Counted from the first letter of the stretch, positions 27,238 through 34,763 are shown. The stretch: 64,000 nucleotides of DNA from DATLLN01 sp963797175 (GCA_963797175.1 CAWCOL010000009.1:620001-684000), one strand, 5' to 3'. The notes: generated from the letters alone by a model not told the origin. A program made the numbers and translations.

Positions 27238-27754
27238 ATGCGCCGCACATCATCTCGAACCGCGACCGCCGCGCTCCTGGCCGTGGCCTGTGCCGTCGCT
27301 GCCGGATGCGGCGGCACCGGACAGGCGACTCCCGCGTCCACCGCCAGGACGGCCGCCATCACCGCATCGTCGTCCGACGCCGGCACCAGCCGGCTGGGCG
27401 GACAGCGCCGCCACCATCTGCGAGAACGCCCTGGCTGACGACACGCACCAGCTGGTCACCCACTTCGACGCCTCTCACATCAGACAACACGGGATGGCGA
27501 TCGTTGACGCAGGGTCGAAGCTCGACGCCCTCGGCGCCCCGGCCGGCGGCGACGCCGCCGCGTACGCGCACATGATCGAGCTGTACAAGAGGAGCGCGGT
27601 CTACCACGGCCTCGCCCTGCGCGACCTGGCAAAGGGGCGCGCGGGCAACGCCGCCGGGGAGTACGCCGTCGCACTCGACCTCGCGGACAAGGCCGACCGC
27701 CTGGCCGTCGGGTACGGCGCGGCGTCCTGCAACCGGTTCGGGATGGAGGGCTAG
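27238..27754 (+). pseudogene. Lipoprotein gene with one frameshift
   Basis: GGAGG lies seven bases before the ATG at 27238. The first frame gives a good lipoprotein signal (ALLAVACAVAAGC, cysteine 24) and then runs into TSRLGGQRRHHLRERPG and stops. The neighbouring frame, open through this point, carries a sensible mature domain: WADSAATICENALADDTHQL, HIRQHGMAIVDAGSKLDALG, AYAHMIELYKRSAVYHGLAL and ASCNRF, with two cysteines placed for a disulphide. A single +1 shift between about 27370 and 27410 would join them into one protein of about 170 residues. The defect may be real or a base-calling error. Function unknown. Confidence 0.7.
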
Positions 27755-27774
27755 CGTGAACGCCCGCAGGGCGC

Positions 27775-27810
27775 GGCGGGGAGGGCTGGAGCCCGAAGGC
27801 CCTCCCCGCC
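27775..27810. terminator. Bidirectional intrinsic terminator-like hairpin
   Basis: GGCGGGGAGGGC (27775-27786) and GCCCTCCCCGCC (27799-27810) form a perfect 12-bp stem with a 12-base loop. It sits between the convergent ends of the lipoprotein and the universal stress protein genes. No U-tract is present, as is common in GC-rich Actinobacteria. Confidence 0.7.
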
Positions 27811-27821
27811 GACCCCTCCGT

Positions 27822-28280
27822 CTACGCCGCCGCCGGCGCCGCGGGGAGATTCAGCGCGGCCTTGCCGCGCATCGGCACGGCGAGCACCGGGCAGGGAGCG
27901 GTGTGCAGCAGCCGCTGGGTGATGCTGCCGTTGAGCAGGCCCAGCACCGGCGAGTGGCCGCGCGCGGCGACCACGATCAGGCCGGCCTCGTGGCGCTCGG
28001 CGACGTCCGCGATGATCTTGGCGGCGCGCCCACCGACGACCGAGTGCATCTCGAGGGTGGCGTCGACGCCGGCGTCGCGCAGCTCGTCCACGATCTCGTG
28101 GAGACGGGCGCGGATCCGCGCCTCGTCGCCGCGGTAAGGCAGATTGGCGCGTCCGGTGACCAGCTCGCTGACATGGACGATGACGATGCGCGAGAGGAAC
28201 CGGTCGGCGAGCTCCTGGGCGGTCGGCAGGGCGGCCTCCGAGTCGGGGCCGTCCACCGCGAAGATGACTGTGTCGAACAT
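27822..28280 (-). CDS. Universal stress protein (UspA) family
   Basis: 152 residues forming a single Usp domain. The start TVIFAVDGPDSEAAL holds the conserved Asp of strand 1. The ATP-binding loop is near residues 113-126, reading ARGHSPVLGLLNGS (the G-x2-G-x9-G-S/T pattern in family style), and the end is APCPVLAVP. ATP-binding Usp proteins act in stress and dormancy responses, but partners are not known here. The ATG has GAGGAG eight to ten bases upstream. A Pro/Ala-rich tail follows the domain. Divergent from the KaiC-like regulator gene. Confidence 0.9.
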   Translation of the reverse strand: MFDTVIFAVDGPDSEAALPTAQELADRFLSRIVIVHVSELVTGRANLPYRGDEARIRARLHEIVDELRDAGVDATLEMHSVVGGRAAKIIADVAERHEAGLIVVAARGHSPVLGLLNGSITQRLLHTAPCPVLAVPMRGKAALNLPAAPAAA

Positions 28281-28398
28281 GGTCTCAACTCCTCTGGAAC
28301 AACAGGTCTGACGTCACGGTATGGCCGCTCTTCGGCACAGGCCAGCTGCGTTCAGCCACGGTTCATCCGAACCGGCGGTATGCTGTTGAGATCGCCTG

Positions 28399-29529
28399 AT
28401 GCATGAAGCACTGCTTCACGGACCGAGCACCGGGTCGCCGGATCTCGACCGGGCCCTCGGCGGCCTCTACTGGGGCGACAACGTCGTCTGGGAGCACGAC
28501 GCCGCGGATCCCGCCACCCCGTTCTACGCGGCGGTCGAGGCGGCCGCCGCGGCGTTCGACGACGCGTTCTGGGTGACCGTCGACCGGCCGCCGGCCACGG
28601 CGCTCGACGTGATCGACGCCCGGCCGGGCACGCCGCTGGCGCAGCCCGGGGCCCTGCTCGCGGCGATCGCCCGCCGCGGCGGCCGTCGCGGCCGCAGCCT
28701 GGTGCTGTTCGAGTCGATGGACGCGATGAGCGAGCGGTGGGGCATCGACACGGCGCGGCGCTTCTTCGTGCGCTGCTGCCCGATGCTGCTGGAGGTGGGC
28801 GCGATCGCCTACTGGTCGCTGTCGCTGCGCGGACCCGCCGCCGGTGTCCGGCGGGCCATCGCGGACGTCACCCAGTGCGTGCTGGTGCTGCGCGACGGGC
28901 GGCTGCGGGTGGCGAAGGCGGAGGGCCGCCCGCCCGGCGTTCAGGGCAGCGTCTACCGCTACACGCTGGAGGACGGTCTCCCGCACCTCGAGGCCGCGAC
29001 CACCTCGGCGCGCCTGGGGGCCGCGCTTCGGGCGCTGCGCGCGCAGCGCGGGCTCAGCCAGCGCGACCTGGCGGCGATGGCGGGCGTCAGCCCGAGCGCG
29101 ATCTCGCAGGCCGAACGCGGCATCCGCGGCCTGTCGCTCGACACGCTGCTCGACATGACGGCCGAGCTCGACATCACCGTCGACGAGCTGCTCCGCGGGC
29201 AGTCCGCGCCCGGCTACCGGCTGGGCCGCCGCGACGACCCGGCCGCCGAGCCGACGGGCCGGCCGACGCCGCTGCTGGACGACCCGGGAGCCGGGCTGCG
29301 CGCGTACCTGGTGCGGCTGCCGCCGGGCGGCGCCGGGAAGCCGCACATGCCGCACCAGGGCCTCGAGCTGATCGCCGGTGTGGGCGGCCTGGTGCAGATC
29401 GTGCTGTCCTCGGGGCGTCCGGTGCTGCGGCCGGGAGATGCCCTGATGGCCGATCGCGAGACGGTCGTGGGATGGCGCAACATCGGCCACCGGCCGGCGT
29501 CGCTGCTGTGGATCCTGCGCGACGGGTGA
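28399..29529 (+). CDS. KaiC/RecA-like (degenerate) - XRE HTH - cupin fusion regulator
   Basis: 376 residues with three parts. Residues about 10-195 look like a RecA/KaiC core (TGSPDLDRALGGLYWGDNVV, then LVLFESMDAMSER and CVLVLRDGRLRVAK). The Walker A Gly-x4-Gly-Lys-Thr is missing, so ATP hydrolysis is unlikely. Residues about 207-262 are an XRE-type helix-turn-helix (LRAQRGLSQRDLAAMAGVSP, SAISQAERG). Residues about 295-375 are a cupin (KPHMPHQGLELIAGVGG, LRPGDALMA). HTH-cupin regulators usually sense a small ligand; the added KaiC-like part may be a protein-interaction platform. TATGCT lies 14 bases upstream of the ATG. Target genes are unknown. Confidence 0.7.
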   Translation: MHEALLHGPSTGSPDLDRALGGLYWGDNVVWEHDAADPATPFYAAVEAAAAAFDDAFWVTVDRPPATALDVIDARPGTPLAQPGALLAAIARRGGRRGRSLVLFESMDAMSERWGIDTARRFFVRCCPMLLEVGAIAYWSLSLRGPAAGVRRAIADVTQCVLVLRDGRLRVAKAEGRPPGVQGSVYRYTLEDGLPHLEAATTSARLGAALRALRAQRGLSQRDLAAMAGVSPSAISQAERGIRGLSLDTLLDMTAELDITVDELLRGQSAPGYRLGRRDDPAAEPTGRPTPLLDDPGAGLRAYLVRLPPGGAGKPHMPHQGLELIAGVGGLVQIVLSSGRPVLRPGDALMADRETVVGWRNIGHRPASLLWILRDG

Positions 29530-29531
29530 GG

Positions 29532-29855
29532 CTACGCGGCGCGGGCGGCGCTGCCGGCCGTCAGGCGGCTCTCGATGCCGACCAGCAGGTGCAGCGCGCG
29601 GAGCGGATGATCGCCGTAGAGCGGCGACTCGCCCGCACGGGTGAGGACGCGCTCGAGGTCGCGCAGCGCGGCCCCGTCGACCGGCCTCGCCGTGTCGCGC
29701 AGCAGGTCGGCGATGTCGCGCATCGTCCCGGCCGAGGCACGCAGCACGGGCGCCGGGATCGGGATGCGGGCGAGCGGCCGGCCGAACAGCATCGGCGGCT
29801 CCAGTGCGGAGTCGATGAAGTGCGCCAAACGTGTGCGTCGTGTTCGCTGATCCAT
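29532..29855 (-). CDS. Hypothetical protein, 107 aa
   Basis: Mostly helical, with RTRLAHFIDSALEPPMLFGRP near the start and LRDLERVLTRAGESPLYGDHP near the end. The family is not recognised. The start is supported by TACATT at 29862-29867 lying six bases before the ATG, the leaderless spacing seen elsewhere in this window. The gene converges with the HTH-cupin regulator; its stop lies two bases beyond that gene's end. Confidence 0.55.
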   Translation of the reverse strand: MDQRTRRTRLAHFIDSALEPPMLFGRPLARIPIPAPVLRASAGTMRDIADLLRDTARPVDGAALRDLERVLTRAGESPLYGDHPLRALHLLVGIESRLTAGSAARAA

Positions 29856-29927
29856 ACGGTGAATGTATCCCTCAGATGCCCCTCGCGTGGTGGGGAAAAC
29901 CCCCCAATCGACGGCGGCCGCGCGCCG

Positions 29928-31076
29928 TCACCACCGGTCGGCGTCCTCCAGGGCGCCGGCGAGCGCTTCGACGTCGGAACTGTCGTTGTACACATGAAGG
30001 GACACGCGGATGCCGTCCCCGCGCGAGCTGACCACGATGTGGCGCTCCTCGGCGAGTCGGCTCTGGATCGCCGATGCGGGATGCGTGGGATGCTGCAGGG
30101 AGACGATGTGGTGGCTCGCCCCCGGCGTGTCGAGATCCCGGAACGGCACCCAGCCGTGGGGCGCGGTCAGCGCCACAAGCTCGCACGCCAGGGCCTCGGC
30201 GTGTCGGGCGATCGCCGGGAGGCCGACGCCGGCCAGCAGGTCGATGGAGGTGCGCAGACCGGCGGCCGAGCTGTAGGCGATGGTCGACAGCTCGAACCGC
30301 CGCGCGTCGGTCGCAAGCGCCAGCGCTTCGGGGTGGAACTGGAACGGATGCTGGGTGCCCTTCCAGCCAACGATGGCCGGTATGTCCTTCATCAGCTGGT
30401 CGGCGACGGCGAGCAAGGCGACGCCGCCGTGCGAGGACAGCCACTTGTAGCCGCTGCACACCAGCGCGTCGGCAGCCGACGTGCGCAGGCTCACTGGCAT
30501 CGCCCCCGCCATCTGCGTGACGTCGACGATGACCCGCGCACCGACCGCGTGAGCGCGCCGAACGACCGCGCCGACGTCGACCAGCGATCCGGTCGCGTAC
30601 TGCACCGCACTGAAACACACCGCCGTGGTGTCGGTGTGAACGCCGGCGACGAGCGCCGACGTCAGATCGTCGCCCGAACGATCCTCGACCCAGGTGACCT
30701 GCGTGCCGTACCGCTCGCGCGCCACGAGCCACGGGTAGGTCACGCTGGGGAAGTCGGACCGGACGAGGAGCACCTCGCCGCCGGCACCTGCGGTCAGGAT
30801 CGCGAGCTGACCGAGCGCCTCGCTCGCTCCACCCACCACCGCCACCGACCGCTGCGGCGCGTCGAACAACCCGGCCGCAGCCTCGCGGAGGTCATCCAGA
30901 ATCCGTTCCTCGGCAGCGTCCGAGAGCCGCGCATTGCCGTGCTGCGCCACATCGACGAGGAAGTCGACCATCGCCTGCGTCGACCGGCGCGGAACCAGGC
31001 CAAGCGACGCCTGATTCAGATACACGCAACGCTCCAGCGCGGCGTACTCGTCCCGTGGGATCAGGGCCGCGGTCAC
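29928..31076 (-). CDS. Class V aminotransferase-fold PLP enzyme
   Basis: About 382 residues from a GTG at 31076; the upstream open frame runs antisense through the ArsR gene and is rejected. N-terminus CVYLNQASLGLVPRRST is typical for the class V group (cysteine desulfurase, kynureninase-like). The PLP lysine is in CSGYKWLSSHGGVALL, preceded by ARVIVDVTQMAGAMPV, where Asp and Gln bind the cofactor ring. The C-terminal domain carries GASHHIVSLQHP and HIVVSSRGDGIRVSLHVYN. The reaction is not determinable: no cysteine-desulfurase active-site loop is evident, so an aminotransferase or lyase is possible. Convergent with nothing close; divergent from the ArsR operon. Confidence 0.8.
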   Translation of the reverse strand: MTAALIPRDEYAALERCVYLNQASLGLVPRRSTQAMVDFLVDVAQHGNARLSDAAEERILDDLREAAAGLFDAPQRSVAVVGGASEALGQLAILTAGAGGEVLLVRSDFPSVTYPWLVARERYGTQVTWVEDRSGDDLTSALVAGVHTDTTAVCFSAVQYATGSLVDVGAVVRRAHAVGARVIVDVTQMAGAMPVSLRTSAADALVCSGYKWLSSHGGVALLAVADQLMKDIPAIVGWKGTQHPFQFHPEALALATDARRFELSTIAYSSAAGLRTSIDLLAGVGLPAIARHAEALACELVALTAPHGWVPFRDLDTPGASHHIVSLQHPTHPASAIQSRLAEERHIVVSSRGDGIRVSLHVYNDSSDVEALAGALEDADRW

Positions 31077-31176
31077 ACCACAGTCCGCCGCACTCGCCCT
31101 GTGAACCTGCCCCGAAGACGCATCGCGCTCGAGTATCCCTGACCGGCCGCGACCCGGCGTGGAACGATCGACCGGC

Positions 31177-31204
31177 TTGACATATACCGATATCGGAATA
31201 TGAT
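31177..31204 (+). promoter_or_regulatory. Promoter with internal palindromic operator (ArsR autoregulation)
   Basis: TTGACA at 31177-31182 and TATGAT at 31199-31204 are 16 bp apart. The spacer contains the perfect 10-bp palindrome CCGATATCGG, flanked by AT-rich arms (TATA ... AATA). ArsR-family proteins bind such palindromes in their own promoters, so repression by the product of 31212 is likely. The start codon follows seven bases after the -10. Confidence 0.75.
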
Positions 31205-31211
31205 TGCGTCC

Positions 31212-31556
31212 ATGGCACGAGCAGCGACCACGTCGGATGTCTTCAACGCGATCGCCGAGCCGCAGCGCCGGGAGATCCTGGTGCTGCTGCGGGCGGGCGA
31301 GCGGCCGGTGACCGAGGTTGCCCAGGAGCTGGGGATGGCCCAGCCGGGGGCGTCCAAACACCTGCGGGTGCTCCGGGAGGTCGGGCTGGTGCGCGACCGC
31401 AGGGCGGGCAAACAGCGCCTGTACGCCCTCGACGCCGGCGGGCTGCGGCGGATTCACGAGTGGACCGGCGGGTTCGAGCGGTTCTGGAACGAGAGCTTCG
31501 ACCGGCTGGACGCGTACGTGCAGGATCTCAAGCAGGCAACGCAGGAGGAGGAGTAG
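31212..31556 (+). CDS. ArsR-family winged-helix repressor
   Basis: 114 residues with the ArsR winged-helix throughout: VFNAIAEPQRREILVLLRAG (helix 1-2), VTEVAQELGMAQPGASKHLRVLREVGLVRDRRAGKQ in two pieces of recognition helix and wing. No metal-binding cysteines are present, so it belongs to the non-metal branch that is usually paired with SRPBCC proteins. The ATG at 31212 is preferred to the ATG at 31200, which lies inside the -10. It leads a three-gene operon (SRPBCC protein, RibD-like reductase) and probably represses it. Confidence 0.9.
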   Translation: MARAATTSDVFNAIAEPQRREILVLLRAGERPVTEVAQELGMAQPGASKHLRVLREVGLVRDRRAGKQRLYALDAGGLRRIHEWTGGFERFWNESFDRLDAYVQDLKQATQEEE

Positions 31557-31559
31557 CTG

Positions 31560-32066
31560 ATGAGCGCGACGGGACGAGGAGCGCCGGCGCGGCCGGCGAC
31601 GGCCGACCGCGAGATCGTGATCTCCCGGGCGATCGATGCCCCACGGGAGCTGGTGTTCGAGGCGTTCACCGACGTCCGGCACCTGTCGCGGTGGTGGGGA
31701 CCGGCGGGATTCACCACCACCACGCGGGCGTTCGAGTTCCGCGTCGGCGGGGAGTGGGACTTCGTCATGCACGGACCGGACGGGACGGACTACCAGGAGT
31801 GGATCTCCTGGACAGAGATCGCGCCGCCGGAGCGGATCGCGCTGCTCCACGGTGAGTCGCGCGGCGACCCGAACGCCTTCGAGTCGCTCGTGACGTTCGC
31901 GCCCGATGGCGCGGCGACCCGGATCGAGATGCGCACCGTGTTCCCCACCAGGGAGCTGCGCGACGAGGCGGTCGAGAAGTACCACGCGATCGAGGGCGGC
32001 CGGCAGACCCTGGACAACCTGGCTGCCTACGTCACCGAGATGGTTCGCAAGGGAGGCGAGGACTGA
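31560..32066 (+). CDS. SRPBCC family protein (AHSA1 type)
   Basis: 168 residues; the AHSA1/START-like fold begins REIVISRAIDAPRELVFEAF, followed by HLSRWWGPAGFTTT, FRVGGEWDFVMHGPDG and VTFAPDGAATRIEMRTVF, and ends with a long amphipathic helix YHAIEGGRQTLDNLAAYV. These proteins bind hydrophobic ligands in a helix-grip cavity, and many are of unknown function. The ATG lies four bases after the ArsR stop, and the stop overlaps the next start (TGATG), so the three genes are translationally coupled. Acts in the cytoplasm. Confidence 0.9.
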   Translation: MSATGRGAPARPATADREIVISRAIDAPRELVFEAFTDVRHLSRWWGPAGFTTTTRAFEFRVGGEWDFVMHGPDGTDYQEWISWTEIAPPERIALLHGESRGDPNAFESLVTFAPDGAATRIEMRTVFPTRELRDEAVEKYHAIEGGRQTLDNLAAYVTEMVRKGGED

Positions 32067-32701
32067 TGGCCGGTGCGGTGTTCTTCAGCGTGTCGATGTC
32101 GCTGGACGGCTTCATCGCGCCCGAGGAGCGGACGGACGACCCGGATCGGCAGCGCTGGATGGCGCAGTGGATGGAGCTGCAGGGGTGGATCTTCCCGCTG
32201 CGGTTCTTCCAGGAGAACCTGAAGCTGGGCGAGGGCGGCGAGGAGGGGCGCGACAACGACATCGCGCGGGAGACGTTCGAGCGCACCGGCGCGAGCGTGA
32301 TGGGCAAGCGCATGTTCGACCTCGGCGAGCAGATGTGGCCGGAGGAGGCGCCGTTCCACACGCCGGTCTACGTCGTGACGCACGAGCAGCGCGCCCCCTG
32401 GGAGCGGCCGGGCGGCACCACCTTCCACTTCGTCAACGACGGGATCGAGCCCGCGCTCGACCGGGCCCGCGAGGCCGCCGGCGACCGGGACGTCCGCATC
32501 GCCGGCGGCGGCGCCACGATCCTCGAGTACGTGAACGCCGGCCTGGTCGACGAGTTCACCATCGCGCTCGCACCCGTGTTGTTCGGCTCCGGCATCCGCC
32601 TGTTCGAGGACGTGGACGCGGGCCGCGTGGCCCTGGAGCCGGTCCGCGCGGACCCGACCCAGCGGGTGACGCACCTGACCTACGCAGTCCGGGAGCGGTA
32701 G
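32066..32701 (+). CDS. Dihydrofolate-reductase-like (RibD C-terminal) protein
   Basis: 211 residues. N-terminus VFFSVSMSLDGFIAPEERTD is the usual DHFR/RibD_C start. SVMGKRMFDLGEQMW, PVYVVTHEQRAPW and RIAGGGATILEYVNAGLVDE match the NADPH-binding and dimer regions of the RibD C-terminal reductase domain. The protein is a general YciF/YwjB-like member and not the riboflavin reductase itself. The substrate is unknown. Start overlaps the SRPBCC stop (TGATG). Operon ends here; the next gene has its own Shine-Dalgarno after a 90-base gap. Confidence 0.85.
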   Translation: MAGAVFFSVSMSLDGFIAPEERTDDPDRQRWMAQWMELQGWIFPLRFFQENLKLGEGGEEGRDNDIARETFERTGASVMGKRMFDLGEQMWPEEAPFHTPVYVVTHEQRAPWERPGGTTFHFVNDGIEPALDRAREAAGDRDVRIAGGGATILEYVNAGLVDEFTIALAPVLFGSGIRLFEDVDAGRVALEPVRADPTQRVTHLTYAVRER

Positions 32702-32790
32702 GCACAGGAGCCCCGTCGCTCCCGATCGCGGCATACTCCGACGGACGCCGCTGACGGCGGCCAGGAGCGAACCCCCAAGGGAGTGGATCA

Positions 32791-33297
32791 ATGAGCAGCA
32801 CCACCGTTGAACTGTTTGTCGCATCGTTCGGCTCGGAGCCGGAGGCAGGGGCCGCGTTGAAGGATTTCCAGGCAGCGGAGCGAGCCGGGTCGATCGACCT
32901 GATCGACGCCGCGGTGATCGTTCACGGCGCTGACGGCAAGGTGAGGTTCGAGGAAACGGCCGATCCCAGTGGCAAGAAGTGGGCCAAGCGCGGCGCCATC
33001 GCAGGCGGCGTCGTCGGGCTGATCTTCCCCCCGAGCATCATCGCCGGAGCCGTTGTCGGCGGCGGCGCCGGTGGCATCTGGGGGAAGGTGCGCGACAAGG
33101 GCTTCAAGGACGCCGACCTCAAGGAGATCGGCGAGAGCCTCCCGCCCGGGTCGTCCGCGATCATCGCCATCGCCGAGGACCGGATGATCCAGCAGCTGGA
33201 GAGCGGCCTCGCCGGCTATCAGAAGATCGCCAAGCACGTCGTCTCTGCGGACGCCGCCGCTGCCATCGTTGCCGAGGTTGACGACACGGAAGCCTGA
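32791..33297 (+). CDS. DUF1269-family membrane protein
   Basis: 168 residues: an alpha/beta N-terminal part (VELFVASFGSEPEAGAALKD), then a Gly-rich helical hairpin (GGVVGLIFPPSIIAGAVVGG, GGAGGIWGKVRDKGF) typical of DUF1269, and SLPPGSSAIIAIAEDRMIQQ. These proteins look like membrane-inserting sensors or channels, but the role is unknown. AAGGGAG lies 8-14 bases before the ATG. It precedes a strong hairpin and the tRNA-Arg gene. Confidence 0.85.
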   Translation: MSSTTVELFVASFGSEPEAGAALKDFQAAERAGSIDLIDAAVIVHGADGKVRFEETADPSGKKWAKRGAIAGGVVGLIFPPSIIAGAVVGGGAGGIWGKVRDKGFKDADLKEIGESLPPGSSAIIAIAEDRMIQQLESGLAGYQKIAKHVVSADAAAAIVAEVDDTEA

Positions 33298-33338
33298 GCG
33301 GCTCCCGGCGGGTCGTCCCGGCCGCCATCCGATCTCGA

Positions 33339-33383
33339 CGCCGCCCGGCGGGCCCGATCCGGTGCCCGGCCCGCCGGGCGGCG
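33339..33383. terminator. Long GC-rich hairpin, terminator-like
   Basis: CGCCGCCCGGCGGGCC (33339-33354) pairs perfectly over 16 bp with GGCCCGCCGGGCGGCG (33368-33383); the loop is 13 bases. It lies between the DUF1269 gene and tRNA-Arg, so it probably ends transcription of the former. TAGACT at 33389-33394 just after it is a likely -10 for the tRNA. Confidence 0.65.
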
Positions 33384-33403
33384 CGCGGTAGACTGCCGCC
33401 GAC

Positions 33404-33476
33404 GCGCCCGTAGCTCAGGGGATAGAGCGCTGCCCTGCGGAGGCAGAGGTCGCACGTTCGAATCGTGCCGGGCGCA
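33404..33476 (+). tRNA. tRNA-Arg (anticodon GCG)
   Basis: A 73-base tRNA: GCGCCCG (33404-33410) pairs with CGGGCGC (33469-33475), discriminator A. The anticodon stem CTGCC/GGCAG surrounds loop CTGCGGA, giving GCG at 33437-33439 (reads CGC/CGU). Body sequence closely resembles bacterial tRNA-Arg(CCG) genes. The GCG anticodon is uncommon in bacteria, which usually use ACG (modified to ICG). CCA is not encoded. The 3' half is duplicated near 34650. Confidence 0.9.
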
Positions 33477-33481
33477 TGGCT
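33436..33481 (+). repeat. tRNA-Arg 3'-half, attachment-site-like copy 1
   Basis: From the anticodon loop to five bases beyond the tRNA (GGCT at its end), this segment is repeated with four differences at 34650-34695. It is the intact end of the gene and so the candidate attB-derived copy. Confidence 0.6.
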
Positions 33482-33538
33482 CAACCACGCTGTTTCGAAG
33501 ACCCGAAACGCACCGGCGTCGATCGGCGTGGTTGAGCC
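33478..33538. repeat. Nested inverted repeat just downstream of tRNA-Arg
   Basis: GGCTCAACCACGC (33478-33490) and GCGTGGTTGAGCC (33526-33538) are a perfect 13-bp inverted repeat. Inside it GTTTCG (33492-33497) and CGAAAC (33504-33509) form a second hairpin with a 6-base loop. It could be a tRNA terminator or a recombination-site arm. It begins within the last bases of the repeated tRNA segment. Confidence 0.6.
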
Positions 33539-33604
33539 GTCTCCGGCTATGCGACACCCGCGCCATGGGTGCGGTGCACCCTCGTCGGCCTCTCAGCCGC
33601 GCCC

Positions 33605-34417
33605 TCAGTACGGCGTTACGAGAGCCTGCGCTTCGAAGTGGCAGTCCGAGGCACGGTTCACCGTGCCGATGTGAACTGTCCCGATCAGGTTGTTGGTCTG
33701 GACCTGGAACGTCCAGAACTGACCCGATGGCGTGCCCGGGATCCCAGCCGTTCCGGTTGCCGGCGCCAACGTGAAGAACGCAGATCCGGACGGGGTGTCA
33801 TAGAACGCGTTCACCCCGAGGCTCCCGTTGTTGAAGAACGAGAGCGTTCCGGGGTCGGTCAGCGTCGCCGGGCAGTGGTAGGAGAACTGCCACCCATTTC
33901 CGACCAGGAACACGGGGGAGTTGGTGTTGGGCGCGACGGCGTACGCGGCTCCACTCGCGGATCCCGTACCCTTGATGAACCCACCCGCGCTGATTCCGCC
34001 CAGCAAGTTGCTGTTCGCCGCAGTCCCTCCGGCGGCGAGGAATCCGGTGGAGTCAATGCCGTCGAGCGTGTCGCTGTTGGCTGCGGTGCCACCGACCGGA
34101 ACGAACCCGGTCGAGTCAATGCCGTCGAGCTTGTCGGCGTTCAGTTTTGCGACCTTCGTGGTGGAGTTGACCGTGAACGGAGCGATCCCGGTGTTGACGG
34201 TGAACGCCGCCGCCGGTCCCGGATTCGCGTTGGTCACCTTGAGCGCTGCGCCACTTGCCGGCGTCCCGGTGAGCGAGGTCGTCTTGTCAGCGGTGTTCGC
34301 GCTGCCAAGGACGAAGTTGCCGCCGGTCGCTGCGTAGCCGGTCCCACCAAGCGCGACAAACAGCGCCAGTGACGACACCACCAACGACGGCGTGAGTGTT
34401 GGACGACGAAGACGCAT
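33605..34417 (-). CDS. Secreted Thermoleophilia-type surface protein, unknown function
   Basis: 270 residues from the ATG at 34417, which has GGGAGGG 7-8 bases upstream. The N-terminus is a signal peptide (MRLRRPTLTPSLVVSSLALF, then VALGGTGYAATG). This exact style, a basic MRxRRP start before SLVVSSLALFVALGG, is widespread in Thermoleophilia and often begins large paralogous families. The mature part has repeats of LDGIDSTGF separated by about 20 residues and a beta-rich C-terminus with few charges (WQFSYHCPATLTDPGTLSFF). Function unknown; probably surface-exposed. It lies in the small segment bounded by the two tRNA-Arg 3' copies. Confidence 0.8.
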   Translation of the reverse strand: MRLRRPTLTPSLVVSSLALFVALGGTGYAATGGNFVLGSANTADKTTSLTGTPASGAALKVTNANPGPAAAFTVNTGIAPFTVNSTTKVAKLNADKLDGIDSTGFVPVGGTAANSDTLDGIDSTGFLAAGGTAANSNLLGGISAGGFIKGTGSASGAAYAVAPNTNSPVFLVGNGWQFSYHCPATLTDPGTLSFFNNGSLGVNAFYDTPSGSAFFTLAPATGTAGIPGTPSGQFWTFQVQTNNLIGTVHIGTVNRASDCHFEAQALVTPY

Positions 34418-34763
34418 ACCCGAACCCTCCCTCTGTTGAAGCCTGACCCGACCAACGGTCACCCCACCAGACGAGCCGAATCGCCCACGATCTTCCCACA
34501 AGACAACGATGGAGTGTGGCCGTGCGCTGAGCCCCCGGACATCGCCTCCCGACGCGCCGCCGGTGCCTGAAGACGTCAAGAACTCCGGCCTCGGGCGGCT
34601 ACTGCGACTGCATCGTCTGCGTTCGGAGACCGACCACGACGACCCTCGATACGGAGGCGGAGATCGCACGTTCGAATCGTGCCGGACGCATGGCTGAAGC
34701 GAGCCGTGGCGCCGTGATCGTCCGTGTCATTCGCAACCAAACCGACGTCGGAGGGGAAGAGCG
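34418..34763. other. Intergenic region containing a tRNA-Arg 3' fragment
   Basis: No coding frame here looks real. The main feature is the copy of the tRNA-Arg 3' half at 34650-34695. The rest is unremarkable sequence between two minus-strand genes. Confidence 0.5.
34650..34695 (+). repeat. tRNA-Arg 3'-half copy 2 (attachment-site-like)
   Basis: TACGGAGGCGGAGA at 34650 onward matches the tRNA-Arg gene from its anticodon loop to GGCT past its end, with 42 of 46 positions identical. The core TCGCACGTTCGAATCGTGCC (34664-34683) is unchanged. Upstream of the anticodon loop the similarity stops, so there is no whole tRNA. The loop base before CGG is A rather than G, as in an ACG anticodon. This is the usual shape of an attR left by tRNA-targeted integration. 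Confidence 0.7.

Noticed and set aside
29928..31985. 685-residue extended form of the aminotransferase
   Set aside because: The upstream third runs antisense through the ArsR and SRPBCC genes; the family begins near 31076.
33161..33566. Minus-strand frames over tRNA-Arg with 'GTIRTCDL' peptides
   Set aside because: A well-known artefact of translating the antisense strand of tRNA genes; the same peptide arises again at the second tRNA fragment.
34600..34695. A second complete tRNA-Arg
   Set aside because: Similarity starts only at the anticodon loop; no acceptor 5' strand or D-arm is present.
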